Shown piece after piece: positions 51,296 through 61,495 of a DNA stretch of 64,000 bases. The notes under the pieces were generated by a model. The model made no database searches and was not told the DNA's origin. It was given only the letters and a program-made list of their open reading frames with translations. Position 1 is the first letter of the stretch. The number at the start of each line of letters is the position of its first letter. The stretch covers positions 79,980,001 to 80,044,000 of the forward strand of contig CM034546.1 in the NCBI GenBank assembly GCA_020055645.1, written 5' to 3'. Both the position numbers and the translations under genes were made by a program. Source of the DNA: Tomocerus qinae (lineage: Eukaryota; Arthropoda; Collembola; Entomobryomorpha; Tomoceridae).

Positions 51296-52364
51296 TTTTC
51301 ACACTTTAATTCCAACATTTTTATAAATAGAACATATTTTATAACAGAACCCTTTTATAAATGAATACATGGCTTAGGTAATATATTTAAAAGGACAATT
51401 TATAATGAAATTGCAAAATGCAATAATTGTAACTAGACATATAGCATTTCAAAACTTTAAATTATGGTATCATAGAAAAGAACAGTAAATACTTTAGAAT
51501 TTTTTGCATGGTAATTTAGTATTATTAATAAATGATAATGTTTCTACTCTTTTGTGAAAGTTATTTAATTTACAATATTGAATACTAATTTAAGACTTTT
51601 GGTTTAAATATTACGCAATATAATATAATCGTAATACTATTATGCATTTAATTGTGACTTCTATGCTGTTTGGTTATAATTGCTTTGTCTCATCTCAACA
51701 TTCTCAAAGTATACCACATATCATGTAGAACTAAATCTCATGATCAGTTGTATAATAATTGAGAATATGATAGAAATAAGCGGTAATTTAAAAAACGAGC
51801 CCATCAATTAACCCTGGCGGTAACAACAATGTGAATAAATTCACACAAAGGAATCTAGCTTATTTCTAATGGCGATTAGATGATAAAATTAGATAATTGA
51901 AAAATATATTTTTTGTTAATAATACCAGCCTCATTTCGATTTGACCATCAAGATTTGGTCTAGACTTCAGTAACTTCTGCACACCGAGCATTAGTCATTT
52001 TGCAATTTTTCTTTACGTTCAACTATGTATTTACCCCTGTCTTTGGGGAAAACCTTTCGTTTTGTATTACAATGTGATATTTCCAATGTCATATATATGT
52101 GACACAGACATTGTTTAAATCTCCTTTTCTATTGCTAAACAACGCAAGATCGCACACCTCTTTCGTGTCTCACGTTCTCCAAATTCAATATTTGTACCTA
52201 TTTCACTTCGAATATTTCGTTGAAAAGGCAGTGAAAAGTGTACGTATAAGGTAGCAGAATGAAGAAAGTCGAAAAGTGCTAATACATTGAAAAAGTGGAT
52301 TATTATATTCGCTATAGTTATTTTTATTGATCATTATTTGGCAATAATTTTTGTTGATTCTGGA
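51296..52364. other. AT-rich spacer, nothing recognised
   Basis: No open frame, repeat or RNA gene could be supported on either strand. Confidence 0.5.
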
Positions 52365-52460
52365 ATTAGAATACACCCGTCAATTTCATTGCTTTTGAGA
52401 TACAGCTCTCTCACTTTGACTAGATTTTGATAGTCCAATTAGAAAATAGGCATTAAAAAT
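52365..52460 (+). mobile_element. Helentron-like element, body fragment (copy F)
   Basis: TTGAGATACAGCTCTCTCAC, then TTGATAGTCCAATTAG and AAAATAGGCATTAAAAA, match 31477-31530 in copy B in order (GAGATACTGCGCGCTCACTT, TTGATAGTTAAAGTAG and AAAATGGGCGTTAAAAA). Confidence 0.6.
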
Positions 52461-52769
52461 TTATATTGTTGGCAGATAGTATTAAATATGTCGCATTGGT
52501 TCTAACAAACTTAATATTTTATAATAAACCATTGAAAAACGGAAATATACTTACTTCCGAGTCATACACAGAGATTTGCGGACGGACAGACAGAAATAGT
52601 ATTATTATACAAAGCATAATATATACTAATTTGAATAAAGCAAATAAAACTAGGAAGTGGTGGGATAGGAACGAAATTTATCTATTTCGGATTTATATTC
52701 GATTTTACAGTCAAATGTTATTAATCGAATTCCTATTCGTTTTGATAGACACCCTACTTTGATTTCATT

Positions 52770-52860
52770 AAGATTTTTATAGGCATTGTTTTTGCCAAAC
52801 TTGGTCAATCCATTTGAAAATTATCGTGGGTACGGAGACTGACTGAGCGGGACTATAACC
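52770..52860 (-). mobile_element. Helentron-like element, body fragment (copy G)
   Basis: ATAGGCATTGTTTTTGCCAA, then TTGGTCAATCC and AAATTATCGTGGGTACGGA, are the complement of the 31320-31410 block in copy B (CCCCACGATAACTTTC to TTGGCAAAAACAATACC). Confidence 0.65.
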
Positions 52861-52904
52861 TCGTTACGAAGATTAAAATAACATTGATATATATATTTTA
52901 GAAC

Positions 52905-52985
52905 TCGACTTTATTCGGAGGACCTCAAAATTTTTTCGGAGGTGCTCGAATTTATTCGAAGGTGCTCGAATTTAATTCATTTGTT
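52905..52985. repeat. Short tandem repeat, about 21-bp unit
   Basis: Three to four imperfect units built on TTCGGAGGTGCTCGAATTTA (TTATTCGGAGGACCTCAAAA, TTTTCGGAGGTGCTCGAATT, ATTCGAAGGTGCTCGAATTT). It lies beside the 41-bp tandem repeat and may belong to the same element. Confidence 0.6.
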
Positions 52986-53019
52986 CGAATGACGTTTAAT
53001 GGGCAAAATAAGATAGAAT

Positions 53020-53185
53020 GTAAAAACAAAATATCGAATACCGAATACCAAATAATAGAATGCAAATCAAAATATCGAATACCGTATACCAAATGATAAA
53101 ATGCAAAAACAAAGTATCGAATATCGAATACACAAAGATAGAATGCAAAAACAAATGTTCGAATATCGAATACAAATTAGTAGAA
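53020..53185. repeat. 41-bp tandem repeat, four units
   Basis: Four diverged units contain ATATCGAATACCGAATACCA and a following TAGAATGC. A single matching unit lies inverted at 53630-53690 (TTGGTATTCGGTATTCGATC, then TTTTGTTTTTGAATTCTACC). The two blocks may be the arms of a foldback-type element of about 0.7 kb whose spacer (53190-53620) carries only a 64-codon frame without recognisable domains. Confidence 0.7.
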
Positions 53186-53629
53186 TTAATACGATCTAGG
53201 CTATGGCTATGTGGACTGGGAATGGTATAGATGTTTATGGATACAAAGATTAATCTGTCCACTGCGGTGTTGCTGTGAATGTTCTTATAATTTAGATCCT
53301 CTTAAAATGGACGTTTGTAATATTATATTACTCATAAAGTTTGTAAAATCGCAAAAAGGTAAAGATAAATTTCAAAGTGCATCTCACTTTTTGGAAGTTC
53401 GTTGAAAAATTAAGACGCGAAAAATTACGATGGCACAACGCTTTATAAATTTATATAGTTATATACTTTACTTTATAGATATTGCTCAGTAATATCTTAC
53501 TTGTTAAAAAAGAAAAGACTAAGAGCGACTTACATAATGTTGCCTCAGAGCTTCTGTATACTTTTTTAAATTCAGACCACACTCAAAAACGATTCTGATT
53601 AGTGGAAATGTTTTCCGATTAGCCAATGA

Positions 53630-53690
53630 AATTGGTATTCGGTATTCGATCTTTTGTTTTTGAATTCTACCAATCATTCTACCAAATGAC
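53630..53690. repeat. Inverted single unit of the 41-bp repeat
   Basis: Complementary to the 53020-53185 units: GGTATTCGGTATTCGATC, then TTGTTTTTGAATTCTACCA. Confidence 0.6.
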
Positions 53691-53699
53691 TTTCAATAT

Positions 53700-54179
53700 T
53701 TTGGTTCCAGACCGCTCCGGCAATAGTTAGGAGTTGGCTGTATTCATGTTCGACTATAAGATTGGGTCCTCGGTAGTGCAACAGCACTTAGCACTATAGC
53801 ATAGAGGTCTCATAGCACTCTTGGCTCCGCCGAACCTTTGGCGTTTTTATAGTTTCAGCTTAAGCTCCGCCGAACTTTTGGCTTCGGCTGAGTGAGCGGA
53901 GTGGAAGGAAAGCAAAGCAAGCGATTAGATGAGTCTTCGGGCTACACATACGTGGACATGCGACTTTCAAATAGTATAATAGAGAGATAGATAGATATAT
54001 TCGGACTGATTGTATAACATAAAATTTGATAAATATTGGAAATAATTTGACTATAATCAATGTTGTAACCACAGGTAGATTTTACAGCAATTATATTTTA
54101 GTTACATTACAGGTAATCTCCAATGGCATGCCTTATGTTCTAATTTTTTACCATTTTAGACATAATTATATAATTGACG
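53700..54179. other. Spacer with a short GC-rich hairpin
   Basis: GGCTCCGCCGAAC occurs at about 53823 and, as AGCTCCGCCGAAC, at about 53863. The second is followed by TTCGGC and GCGGAG, so CTCCGC...GCGGAG can form a stem. No gene is recognised. Confidence 0.35.
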
Positions 54180-55118
54180 TTTTCACGGTTTCCGTTTGGT
54201 GGGCAGGAGGTAGGAGTTATACATTGATTTAGCAGGGAATCTTGCGGAAAGTGTTAATAACTTTTTAACCAGAGGAGGTAATTACCATGTGTCCGCGAGA
54301 AAGATGTCACAAATTTAATGCAGATTTCAGCGGTATAAGTCTTATTCTTCTACGATAAGTAAAACGAGCGTTATTGCGATTTTTCTGAGACAACCTCTTT
54401 GTATGAGGGGAGATCGCGAGTTTTGATTGAATGCCTGTGTACTTGTTGTGTGTAAAACAGTAGAAACGGAAACCGTAGATTACTAATAGATTTAGGAAAA
54501 GGGTAGATTGGAAATGCTGTATCTGCCTGTGTTATTCCAATTTTCATGCAGTTGTCTCATTTCTAGCTGACATATCCTTACCACCACTTTTCACTTATTG
54601 GTTGTAAAAAAGAGTGGAGGGAACGAATGAATAATGCATTGCAGAAGCCTGCTGCAATGACAACAAACCTGCTGGGAGTGAATTGCACCCCGTATACCAA
54701 CCAATGCATTGTTCATCCTTCCCTCTCCGCGACTTCCAAAGGCAGCTCTTAACCAATAGACGAAAACTGCTTGTTAGGATAAATCAAGGATCAAGACAAA
54801 TGAAACGTGACGTCACAATTTCAATTTCCTATCTCTCTTTAATATATCTATGAGATTACTATACAAAGAGCTATTATTAGCGATCTCCCCTCATACAAAG
54901 AGGTTGTCTCAGAAAAATCGCAATAACGCTCGTTTTACTTATCGTAGAAGAATAAGACTTATACCGCTGAAATCTGTATTAAAGTTTTGACATCTTTCTC
55001 GCTGACACATGGTAATTACCTCCTCTGGTTAAAAAGTTATTAACACTTTCCGCAAGATTCCCTACTAAATCAATGTATAACTCCTACCTCCTGCCCACCA
55101 AACGGGAAACCGTGAAAA
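54180..55118. mobile_element. Foldback element with 239-bp inverted arms
   Basis: Left arm 54180-54418 and right arm 54880-55118 are near-perfect inverted copies. The left begins TTTTCACGGTTTCCGTTTGG, and the right ends with its complement carrying one extra base. The arms share GGGCAGGAGGTAGGAGTTAT, AACTTTTTAACCAGAGGAGG and CTCTTTGTATGAGGGGAGAT. The spacer also pairs imperfectly with itself: GAATAATGCATTG near 54630 against CAATGCATTGTTC near 54705, and CTTATTGGTTGTAAAAAAGA against TCTTAACCAATAGACG. The whole 939 bp can therefore fold into one long hairpin. Weaker similarity (TATAATT) extends about 10 bp outside each arm. No coding sequence or certain target duplication was found. It is a MITE or foldback element of unknown superfamily. 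Confidence 0.9.
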
Positions 55119-55239
55119 GGTTAATTATAATAATAATTAAATCTACACATAAGATAAACATGACAATGTGGCAATATAATCTAGATTTGTGGAAAAAATA
55201 TGTTTTGTTTTAATATTAATTAAAATTTGATTGTATAAT

Positions 55240-55330
55240 TTATAGCCTGACGAAGAATTCCGAAACCGGTTGCTGAAAATTATTAACATAATTTCAAATT
55301 ACTATATTGAATTTGAAAATTAGGATTTCG
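55240..55330 (+). other. Retroelement-tail-like motif
   Basis: GCCTGACGAAGAATTCCGAA then ACCGGTTGC resembles GCCTGATGAAGTTGTAAC...AACCTAGTTGCGAAA at 34507-34545. CTGANGA followed by GAAA is the core pattern of hammerhead ribozymes, and Penelope-like elements are known to carry such ribozymes near their ends. Stem II would be very short, so this is only a suggestion. Confidence 0.3.
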
Positions 55331-55894
55331 TGTTTTATTTAAATCTCCGAATAATTAATTAATACTGAACGGGATTTTTTCGGTACAACGAACATTACAT
55401 TACATGCTTACAATACATAGAAAATAATAACAGCACAATAGACCATGTTCTTAAGTACCCCAATTTTTAAAAATTGGAGTACTTACCCAAAGTCATCCGA
55501 AAGTATTTCTTGGCAAGTCAAGAGGTCAAAATTCTCTAGGATTTTGGAAAAACGTACAAAAACCCTGAGTACAACTTACAATAAATATTTTTTAAGAAAA
55601 AATTAGTGGTTCCCAGTACTGTTATTTAATTCTACAAAAAGATATCCCAACTGGCACAAAGGAATTAAGAGGGTAGTAAAAAGTAAACCCAGCTCTATTA
55701 AAAAATGTTGAATAAGTTTTTCGATATTATAGCAGAACCAGCTGCTTTTAAGCAGGCTGTATATATTACGTGTGCAGTTGATGGGAGGAGGATATACCCA
55801 AAAGTATTGCAGTCACCACTTGCGTTACACATATGGGAGGTTATCAAGTCTACGATTATATATAGAGATATAACAAATCAGACAAACCAATTTT

Positions 55895-56105
55895 GAAAAC
55901 ATTTTGGGGTACTGACTGAGTACAGTGTATAAAACTTTTGGGGAACTGACTACAGTGTATACACATTTTGGGGTAGGTACTAAATACTGTATATACTTTT
56001 GGGCTACTTTAAATTTTGGGCTACTTATAATTTTTGTGGGACTTATAGATTTTGTGGGACTTATAGATTTTGGGTTTGCGCATAAATTTTGGGGTACATA
56101 TCAAT
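55895..56105. repeat. Degenerate tandem repeat around TTTTGGGGTAC
   Basis: About eight imperfect units share TTTTGGGGTACTGACT, ACAGTGTATACACATTTTGG, TTTTGGGCTACTT and TTTTGTGGGACTTATAGA. The TTTTGGGGTACTT core is the same as in the TIRs of the surrounding element, so these could be diverged terminal-motif copies. Confidence 0.6.
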
Positions 56106-56535
56106 TATGACGTAGTACGTAGAATGTTGATTCTAGTTTAATCCTTGACCTAGGATCATCATTGAACTATCCATCAGTGTAATTACAAATATGGTTTAAA
56201 ACTATGTTTATTTCTGGAAAGCTCATCCTCAGACCAATGCCTTGTTAATTTTGGGTTTGAAATACGGAATTTCTTCCTTCAAATTGAAAATAAACAACAT
56301 TGTACAGTAAAGTTTATGAAGAATGCATTGTGCGTCGCCGGGTGTGTATGTAAATTTTGTGTACTTCAGAACATTGTCAGAGGGGGTCGGGCGGGGCATA
56401 TTAGTTGTCGAGTGAGCGTAGCGGTTGTCGGGTGGGCGTGTCAGGAGTTGGGTGGTTGTGTTCCTGGCCTTGGGAACAGTCTTGTCGGGCATTAACGGGC
56501 GTCAGGTGGGATGAGCCGGATAAGGGATTCATCCC

Positions 56536-56645
56536 CTTTTTGTCAACACTAAAATGTCAACAGAGCCAAAAAAATCAAAAAACGTTTTTGTCAACACCGC
56601 TTTCTTTTTTGTCAACAGCAATTTCCCTTTTTGTCAACACCACTT
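56536..56645. repeat. Cluster of CCCTTTTTGTCAACAC motifs
   Basis: Four copies of TTTTTGTCAACA-type sequence lie within 110 bp. The complement GTTGACAAAAAGGG occurs twice near 57150-57195, and CCGGATAAGG lies beside both clusters (56517 and 57190). Repeated subterminal motifs are transposase-binding sites in several DNA transposon groups; that role is inferred here. Confidence 0.6.
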
Positions 56646-57382
56646 CTATAGAGGTTTATTACTGGCACATGAAATAAGGAGTCAAATAAGTATGAGGTAA
56701 TAAATCAGGTAAGCACTTGGAATGTTCTAAATAAATAGTTGAATAAGCAATGAGATAATAACAAGACTGTAAGAACGTACTGTCTTGTACGTACCCTAAC
56801 ATTGGCTAAATGTAAGGTGGATGGCAGTGTATTTTTTATTTTTTCAAGTCGCGTATAGATCCATACAGAGAAATACATTTTAGATCAGTTTTAAATAATC
56901 TTTTTTAACATTTTTGAAAAATACTGTGGAGTTTCACGATTATTTTTGTTGGGAAAAGTGTTTCGCAGATGCGGATTAATGTATTCTCGGTACGGTGCTG
57001 CTCTTTTTAAACCAGGAACTTGACTCCATAAACTTGCATCTGCTGGGCAGAGTGGCAAGGGTAGTGAGTAGCTTAGTTAAAACTATCTTGTCTCACAATG
57101 TACAACTTAAATTGGAAGTTGGGCTACATTATATATACATAGACATTTTGTTGACAAAAAGGGATCTCAAAAATAATTTGTTGACAAAAAGGGGTCTTTC
57201 CGGATAAGGCCATGTGCGCCGTCGGGTTTGTCTGTAAAATTGGGGTACTTAAGAACATGGCCTATTTAAATTGATAGTCACAATACAATGAAAAAGTGTA
57301 TTCACGTTAATAACTCTATATAAATGAGATGATTGAATAAAATAATACTAATACTAACTAACATTGTTGTGCAATAATAATT

Positions 57383-57586
57383 TTTAAAACAGTGTTTACC
57401 AAGTATGGTGGCATCTTCTCAGGCCAATCTGGGATAGCCAATTTTAAAACTTGTACTTGAGTGGGAACTAAACTGTCAGCATTAAATAAAAAGCTTGATG
57501 GCGTAATGATGTTGATATAGTTTCGTCAAACTCCGCCTCAAATCATGTTTTTCGACTATCTTCCATATCACTATAAAAATGTAGTT
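57383..57586. repeat. Dispersed repeat, copy 1, left part (split by the LINE)
   Basis: Similar over about 200 bp to 62334-62530. It stops at TGTAGTT, where the LINE begins, and appears to resume at 61856 (TAGTTATTCATTTAAAAA). On the minus strand both copies can encode a related peptide (PTQVQVLKLAIPDWPEKM with VNTVL here, HTQVFKLVIQNWPEKM with VNTVL in copy 2), so it may derive from a coding sequence. The family is not recognised. Confidence 0.75.
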
Positions 57587-57743
57587 TATTTATTTATTTA
57601 CACGGTCAAATTCCTCCCTCAGAGGTAGTTACAGAGCCGGGATTCTGTTTCATCCCGACTTGACTATATTATTATTACATATGATTTTAATTAAGGATGC
57701 AGAATCATTATTAATTTAGAAAACAACATTTAAAGAATTAATA

Positions 57744-60671
57744 TTATGAAAAAAAAGAATACTCAGTGTCGGTTATTTTCTTACAAACATCGTCTATACA
57801 GGAAAGATCACATTTTACAATGTCACTAGCCGGTTCAGTTTCTATTAATTGCTGACTTAAGAAGTAACTTTTTAATTTAAGCTTAAACTGAGAGAAAGTA
57901 CAACATGTTTTAATTTCATCTGGTAAGGTAGACCAGTACAAAATACCTTGATACGAAAAACTTCTAGTGCCATAAGAGTTTTTAGTGACTAGGTTAGGTT
58001 TAACATAGGTATTATTTCTCGTACATACGCTACTAGTATTTTCCAATGATACATAATTCTTAAAATATGGGGGACAGTGATCGTTGTGAATAATACAGTA
58101 CATTAGTTTTAGTAACTCAAATTTATACAAAAAACTAGGGAATAGCCATTTCAGATGGTTAGTAATCTGTTCCTTTACACAATCATATTTTAAGATACCT
58201 AATGCAAATCTTCCTGCTAATCGAATCACACGTTCTATTGATTTTACAGTTTCTTTACAGGCTGTGCCCCATACTATTGCCATATATCTAACAACAGACA
58301 TTATATAGGCATTAACTATTTGTATCTTATAGCATTCATTTAGTAAGTGACTATATGGAAATAACGATATAATAATACTATTACATTTAGTGACTATCGT
58401 GTTTACATGGTTACTCATTTTTAGTTCAGAGTCTAGTACTAAACCAAGAACTTTCATGGTTTTGGAGGGTTCAATTTTGTGTGATCCTACTTCTAAACAT
58501 ACATTACCAATACTATTTAGATTATGAGGCGTACCTACTATCATCATTACGGTTTTATTTACATTGATATCCATACAATTTTGTTCCATCCACATGAGTA
58601 TATTATTAAGGTCTTCTTCTAGCTTAGACAATAGTGTTTTTATATTACTAGGTTTTCCATATATAATTACAGTGTTGTCATCAGCAAACATATACATCGT
58701 AGAGTTTTTAGTACACAGAGGAAGATCATTTATCAACAAAGAGAAGAGGAGGGGTGAAAGAATTCCCCCCTGGGGAACTGAAAGATTGATATCTTTAATT
58801 TCAGAGACATCGTTATCATTAATATATGTATAATGAGCTCTGTCCTTTAAATACGAGGAAAACCAGTGAGGATCAATACCGTACCACGATAATTTTTCTA
58901 AAAGGATATCTGGCATAGCGCGATCGAAGGCCTTGGCCATATCGAGCGCTAATACAATACACACATTACCATCATTTATTTGCTTATGTAATAGGTCCGT
59001 AATAGCAACCTGAGCATGCATTGTTGAGTGGTTTTTTCTAAAACCAAATTGGTTTTCATGTAAAATATTATTTTCATTAACATGCTTGATTAACTGATTG
59101 TAGACACATTTTTCCTTAATTTTAGATAAACAGTTTTGTATTGAAATTGGGCGAAAATTACATGGTTCAATTGGAATTGGAACTTTAGGTATTGGTATAA
59201 TTTTTGATACTTTTAAGGACTTACATACATAACCACTAACTAAACTATTGTTTATAATTGCAAATAAAGCTTCGCAAGCTGAAGATGTATTTATCAGGTA
59301 GTCAAAGAATATAGGACTAAGTTGTAAATAATCAATTGTTTGAGAAGTTTTCTTTTTTAACTGAGATAAGGCCAGCATCATTTCTGAATACTGTATCTCA
59401 TGTACTTTAAATTTAATATCTATTCTTATGACTTCCAAAGGTTTTGAAGGCAGGGTAGAAGGTTTATAACATGAATTACTAATTGAGTTGAAGTACTCGT
59501 TAATATCATTTGCTTTAATATCCTGGGTAATGTTATTTTGAGGTCGAAGATTGATTAGAGAATTTACCACTTTGAAAATTCCACATTTTTGGGCCTCTAA
59601 GTTTAATTCGTTGCGACTATCATACGCTAGGCTTCCTTTTACTTCCTTGTTGAGATACTTTAACATAGACAAGATTTCAGCATTATTTTCTCTTTTATAA
59701 AGCATGTAGTAGTGATCTCTCTCACGAATTAATTCTTTAGACCTGTCTGACACAATTTTTTTTCCTATTTTTTCTTTAATTTTTAGAGTTTTTAACGGAG
59801 CGTGCTTATTAAATACGTATAATAAATTGTTAACAAATTGGTTAACCATAATGTCTAGCGAGATTGACAAGTCACTATAAAATGAAAGATTATTAATTGT
59901 ATTATTTGCGTCACAGCTGTCAAAATTTTTATAATCCCTATATACAATATTTTTGAATACAGCAGCTGGTTTTTTGATATTCAGTCGTACCTCAACTGCT
60001 TGGTGATCTGATAAGTGGGGTTCACTTACAAATACATCTAGTATTATTTCTTTGTTATTAGTTACTACTAGGTCTAAAATAGATTTGCCTCTGGTTGGTT
60101 GGTTTACAAGTTGCTCAAACCCGTAGCAGTTAACTAAGTTTGTAAAATCTGCGAGTAGTATGTCTGTTCTTAGGTTAAAGTCGCCAAGAATAAATACAGA
60201 TTTTCCACAGCTAGCAAGTTCCGACAGAATATCATTAAAGGTATTAAAATCATTTTTTATACAGGCTTTATAGTAGTCAGGTACTCTATAGATTCCTATA
60301 ATTATAAATGATTTTAGAAAGTTGTATTGCACATTAAGTGCAAGCATTTCTATATTTGTATTATCAAGAATATTTTTTTGGTTTTTAAATTCATAAATAT
60401 TATATTTAAGACAGCTTTTTAGCAAAATACCAACTCCCCCACCAATCTTTTGAGATCTATCATTACGTATAAAATTATAACCCTCAAATTTTGGGGATAT
60501 TAAATTATCATTTAACCATGTTTCATTGATACATAATATGTCATAACTATTTTCGTATACAATATTTTTAAACTGCATTATCTTGTTTTTCAATGAGCGG
60601 ACGTTAAGAGAATATAGTGTGATTGACTTACAGTTTATCGTCGTTAGTGGTACAATTGACTTATCTATGTT
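57744..60671 (-). CDS. LINE ORF2: endonuclease and reverse transcriptase
   Basis: An open frame of about 970 codons. The APE-like endonuclease comes first: SLNVRSLKNK at the N-terminus, CINETWL (catalytic Glu), a GGGVGILLK stretch, ILGDFNL (Asp/Asn) and SDHQAVEV (Asp/His). Reverse transcriptase follows: IIPIPKVPIPIEPCNFRPIS, NQFGFRKNHSTMHA, VLALDMAKAFD (palm A), SVPQGGILSPLLFSLLINDL (palm B), MFADDNTVI (catalytic FADD), then KVLGLVLDSEL and a C-terminal region. There is no RNase H. The protein would nick target DNA and copy the element RNA in place. The first in-frame ATG is downstream of the true domain start. The frame is open upstream to at least 60671 and overlaps the end of ORF1, so the start codon is uncertain. 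Confidence 0.92.
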   Translation of the reverse strand, partial: NIDKSIVPLTTINCKSITLYSLNVRSLKNKIMQFKNIVYENSYDILCINETWLNDNLISPKFEGYNFIRNDRSQKIGGGVGILLKSCLKYNIYEFKNQKNILDNTNIEMLALNVQYNFLKSFIIIGIYRVPDYYKACIKNDFNTFNDILSELASCGKSVFILGDFNLRTDILLADFTNLVNCYGFEQLVNQPTRGKSILDLVVTNNKEIILDVFVSEPHLSDHQAVEVRLNIKKPAAVFKNIVYRDYKNFDSCDANNTINNLSFYSDLSISLDIMVNQFVNNLLYVFNKHAPLKTLKIKEKIGKKIVSDRSKELIRERDHYYMLYKRENNAEILSMLKYLNKEVKGSLAYDSRNELNLEAQKCGIFKVVNSLINLRPQNNITQDIKANDINEYFNSISNSCYKPSTLPSKPLEVIRIDIKFKVHEIQYSEMMLALSQLKKKTSQTIDYLQLSPIFFDYLINTSSACEALFAIINNSLVSGYVCKSLKVSKIIPIPKVPIPIEPCNFRPISIQNCLSKIKEKCVYNQLIKHVNENNILHENQFGFRKNHSTMHAQVAITDLLHKQINDGNVCIVLALDMAKAFDRAMPDILLEKLSWYGIDPHWFSSYLKDRAHYTYINDNDVSEIKDINLSVPQGGILSPLLFSLLINDLPLCTKNSTMYMFADDNTVIIYGKPSNIKTLLSKLEEDLNNILMWMEQNCMDINVNKTVMMIVGTPHNLNSIGNVCLEVGSHKIEPSKTMKVLGLVLDSELKMSNHVNTIVTKCNSIIISLFPYSHLLNECYKIQIVNAYIMSVVRYMAIVWGTACKETVKSIERVIRLAGRFALGILKYDCVKEQITNHLKWLFPSFLYKFELLKLMYCIIHNDHCPPYFKNYVSLENTSSVCTRNNTYVKPNLVTKNSYGTRSFSYQGILYWSTLPDEIKTCCTFSQFKLKLKSYFLSQQLIETEPASDIVKCDLSCIDDVCKKITDTEYSFFS

Positions 60672-61495
60672 CCTAAAAAAGGCTGAGAGGGTGATGGATG
60701 TTGAGTATCCATTTGGTCGTCACGTTGATTCATTTGTGTCATCGGTGATCCTTTCTTTGGACGAGGGATTGCGATGGGTCGTTGTCTGGAGGTATCCATG
60801 TGAATCAATTTCCTGTTGATAACTTTGTATGTAGCACCATCAATGTATATCTCGTTGGCGGAGTAGTTAACATTCACGGTTTGCTTGTTGGCCATTGCTT
60901 CATTGTAGGTTTGACGGAGAATTTTTCGGGCAATCCTGGTATTTACGGGGAGATCTTTCACTATATATGGAGAGCGGACGTCGGGATCATCACTTCTCAA
61001 TTTCGAAGAATTGGCTAGAATGCGGTTACAGTCATTTTGTTTTACTAATCGAATTTTTATTGGTCTCGTTTTCCCTTCGGTAAATTTTGAGAGTCGCTGC
61101 ACAGTGTCGATGCTTATATCAGTCAGCTGGAGTGTATTTTCAATAATATCTTTTATCTTTATAGCACAGTCTTCCGCAGATTCATCTTCTTGGTCGTTAA
61201 TCCCCATGAACAAAAGGTTTCTCTTACGCATTTCAGTCTCCAGTTTTTCGTTGTGTTCTTCAAGTTTGGTCACTTTATTTTGAAGTTCTAAAACATGATT
61301 GTCAACTTTAGTTCGCCAGGTGGTTAGGTCTCTCTAATTTTTGTCAATACGCTTAAGCATCGCCATCCAGTCATCGTCGTCATTCTCATTGGTATCCTGT
61401 GTTGTCAGAGGAGGGGGAGGAAACATCCTGTTCCTTTTGGGTAGACTAGCTTCTCTGCCTGTTGCCGATCCAATTGTTCTTTTTCCTCTGGTCAT
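60665..61495 (-). pseudogene. LINE ORF1, RNA-binding protein, one nonsense codon
   Basis: The likely ATG is at 61493-61495 and the stop at 60665-60667, about 276 codons. The N-terminal part is basic, then acidic (NENDDDDW). A TAG at 61334-61336 interrupts it after KRIDKN. A coiled coil follows (VLELQNKVTKLEEHNEKLET), then RKRNLLFMGI and a domain resembling the RRM and C-terminal part of type II LINE ORF1 proteins (VQRLSKFTEGKTRPIKIRLV, VKDLPVNTRIARKILRQTYN). Such proteins coat element RNA. An internal ATG at 61273 would give a 202-residue product without the coiled-coil start. Apart from the one stop the frame is clean. Confidence 0.85.

Larger units (their letters stand above)
55441..57262. 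mobile_element. 1.8-kb TIR element with internal repeat copies
   Basis: GACCATGTTCTTAAGTACCC at 55441 is the complement of the sequence ending at 57262 (one mismatch in the first 20, extending through CCAATTTT). The dinucleotide TA flanks both sides and may be the target duplication. The left end continues into its own palindrome (AAGTACCCCAATTTT / AAAATTGGAGTACTT, 55451-55487). A diverged copy of the right end lies inside at 56325-56376, including TGTGCGTCGCCGGGTGTGTA, parallel to 57210-57260. CCCTTTTTGTCAACAC occurs several times at 56536-56645 and inverted at about 57150-57195. No transposase was recognised. It may be one non-autonomous element or nested copies. Confidence 0.65.

Noticed and set aside
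53860-54232. Membrane protein frames on either side of the foldback arm
   Set aside because: Short hydrophobic frames expected in AT-rich DNA; one overlaps the inverted arm.
55705-55896. Host gene of 63 codons
   Set aside because: No domain, and it lies within a TIR element next to degenerate repeats.
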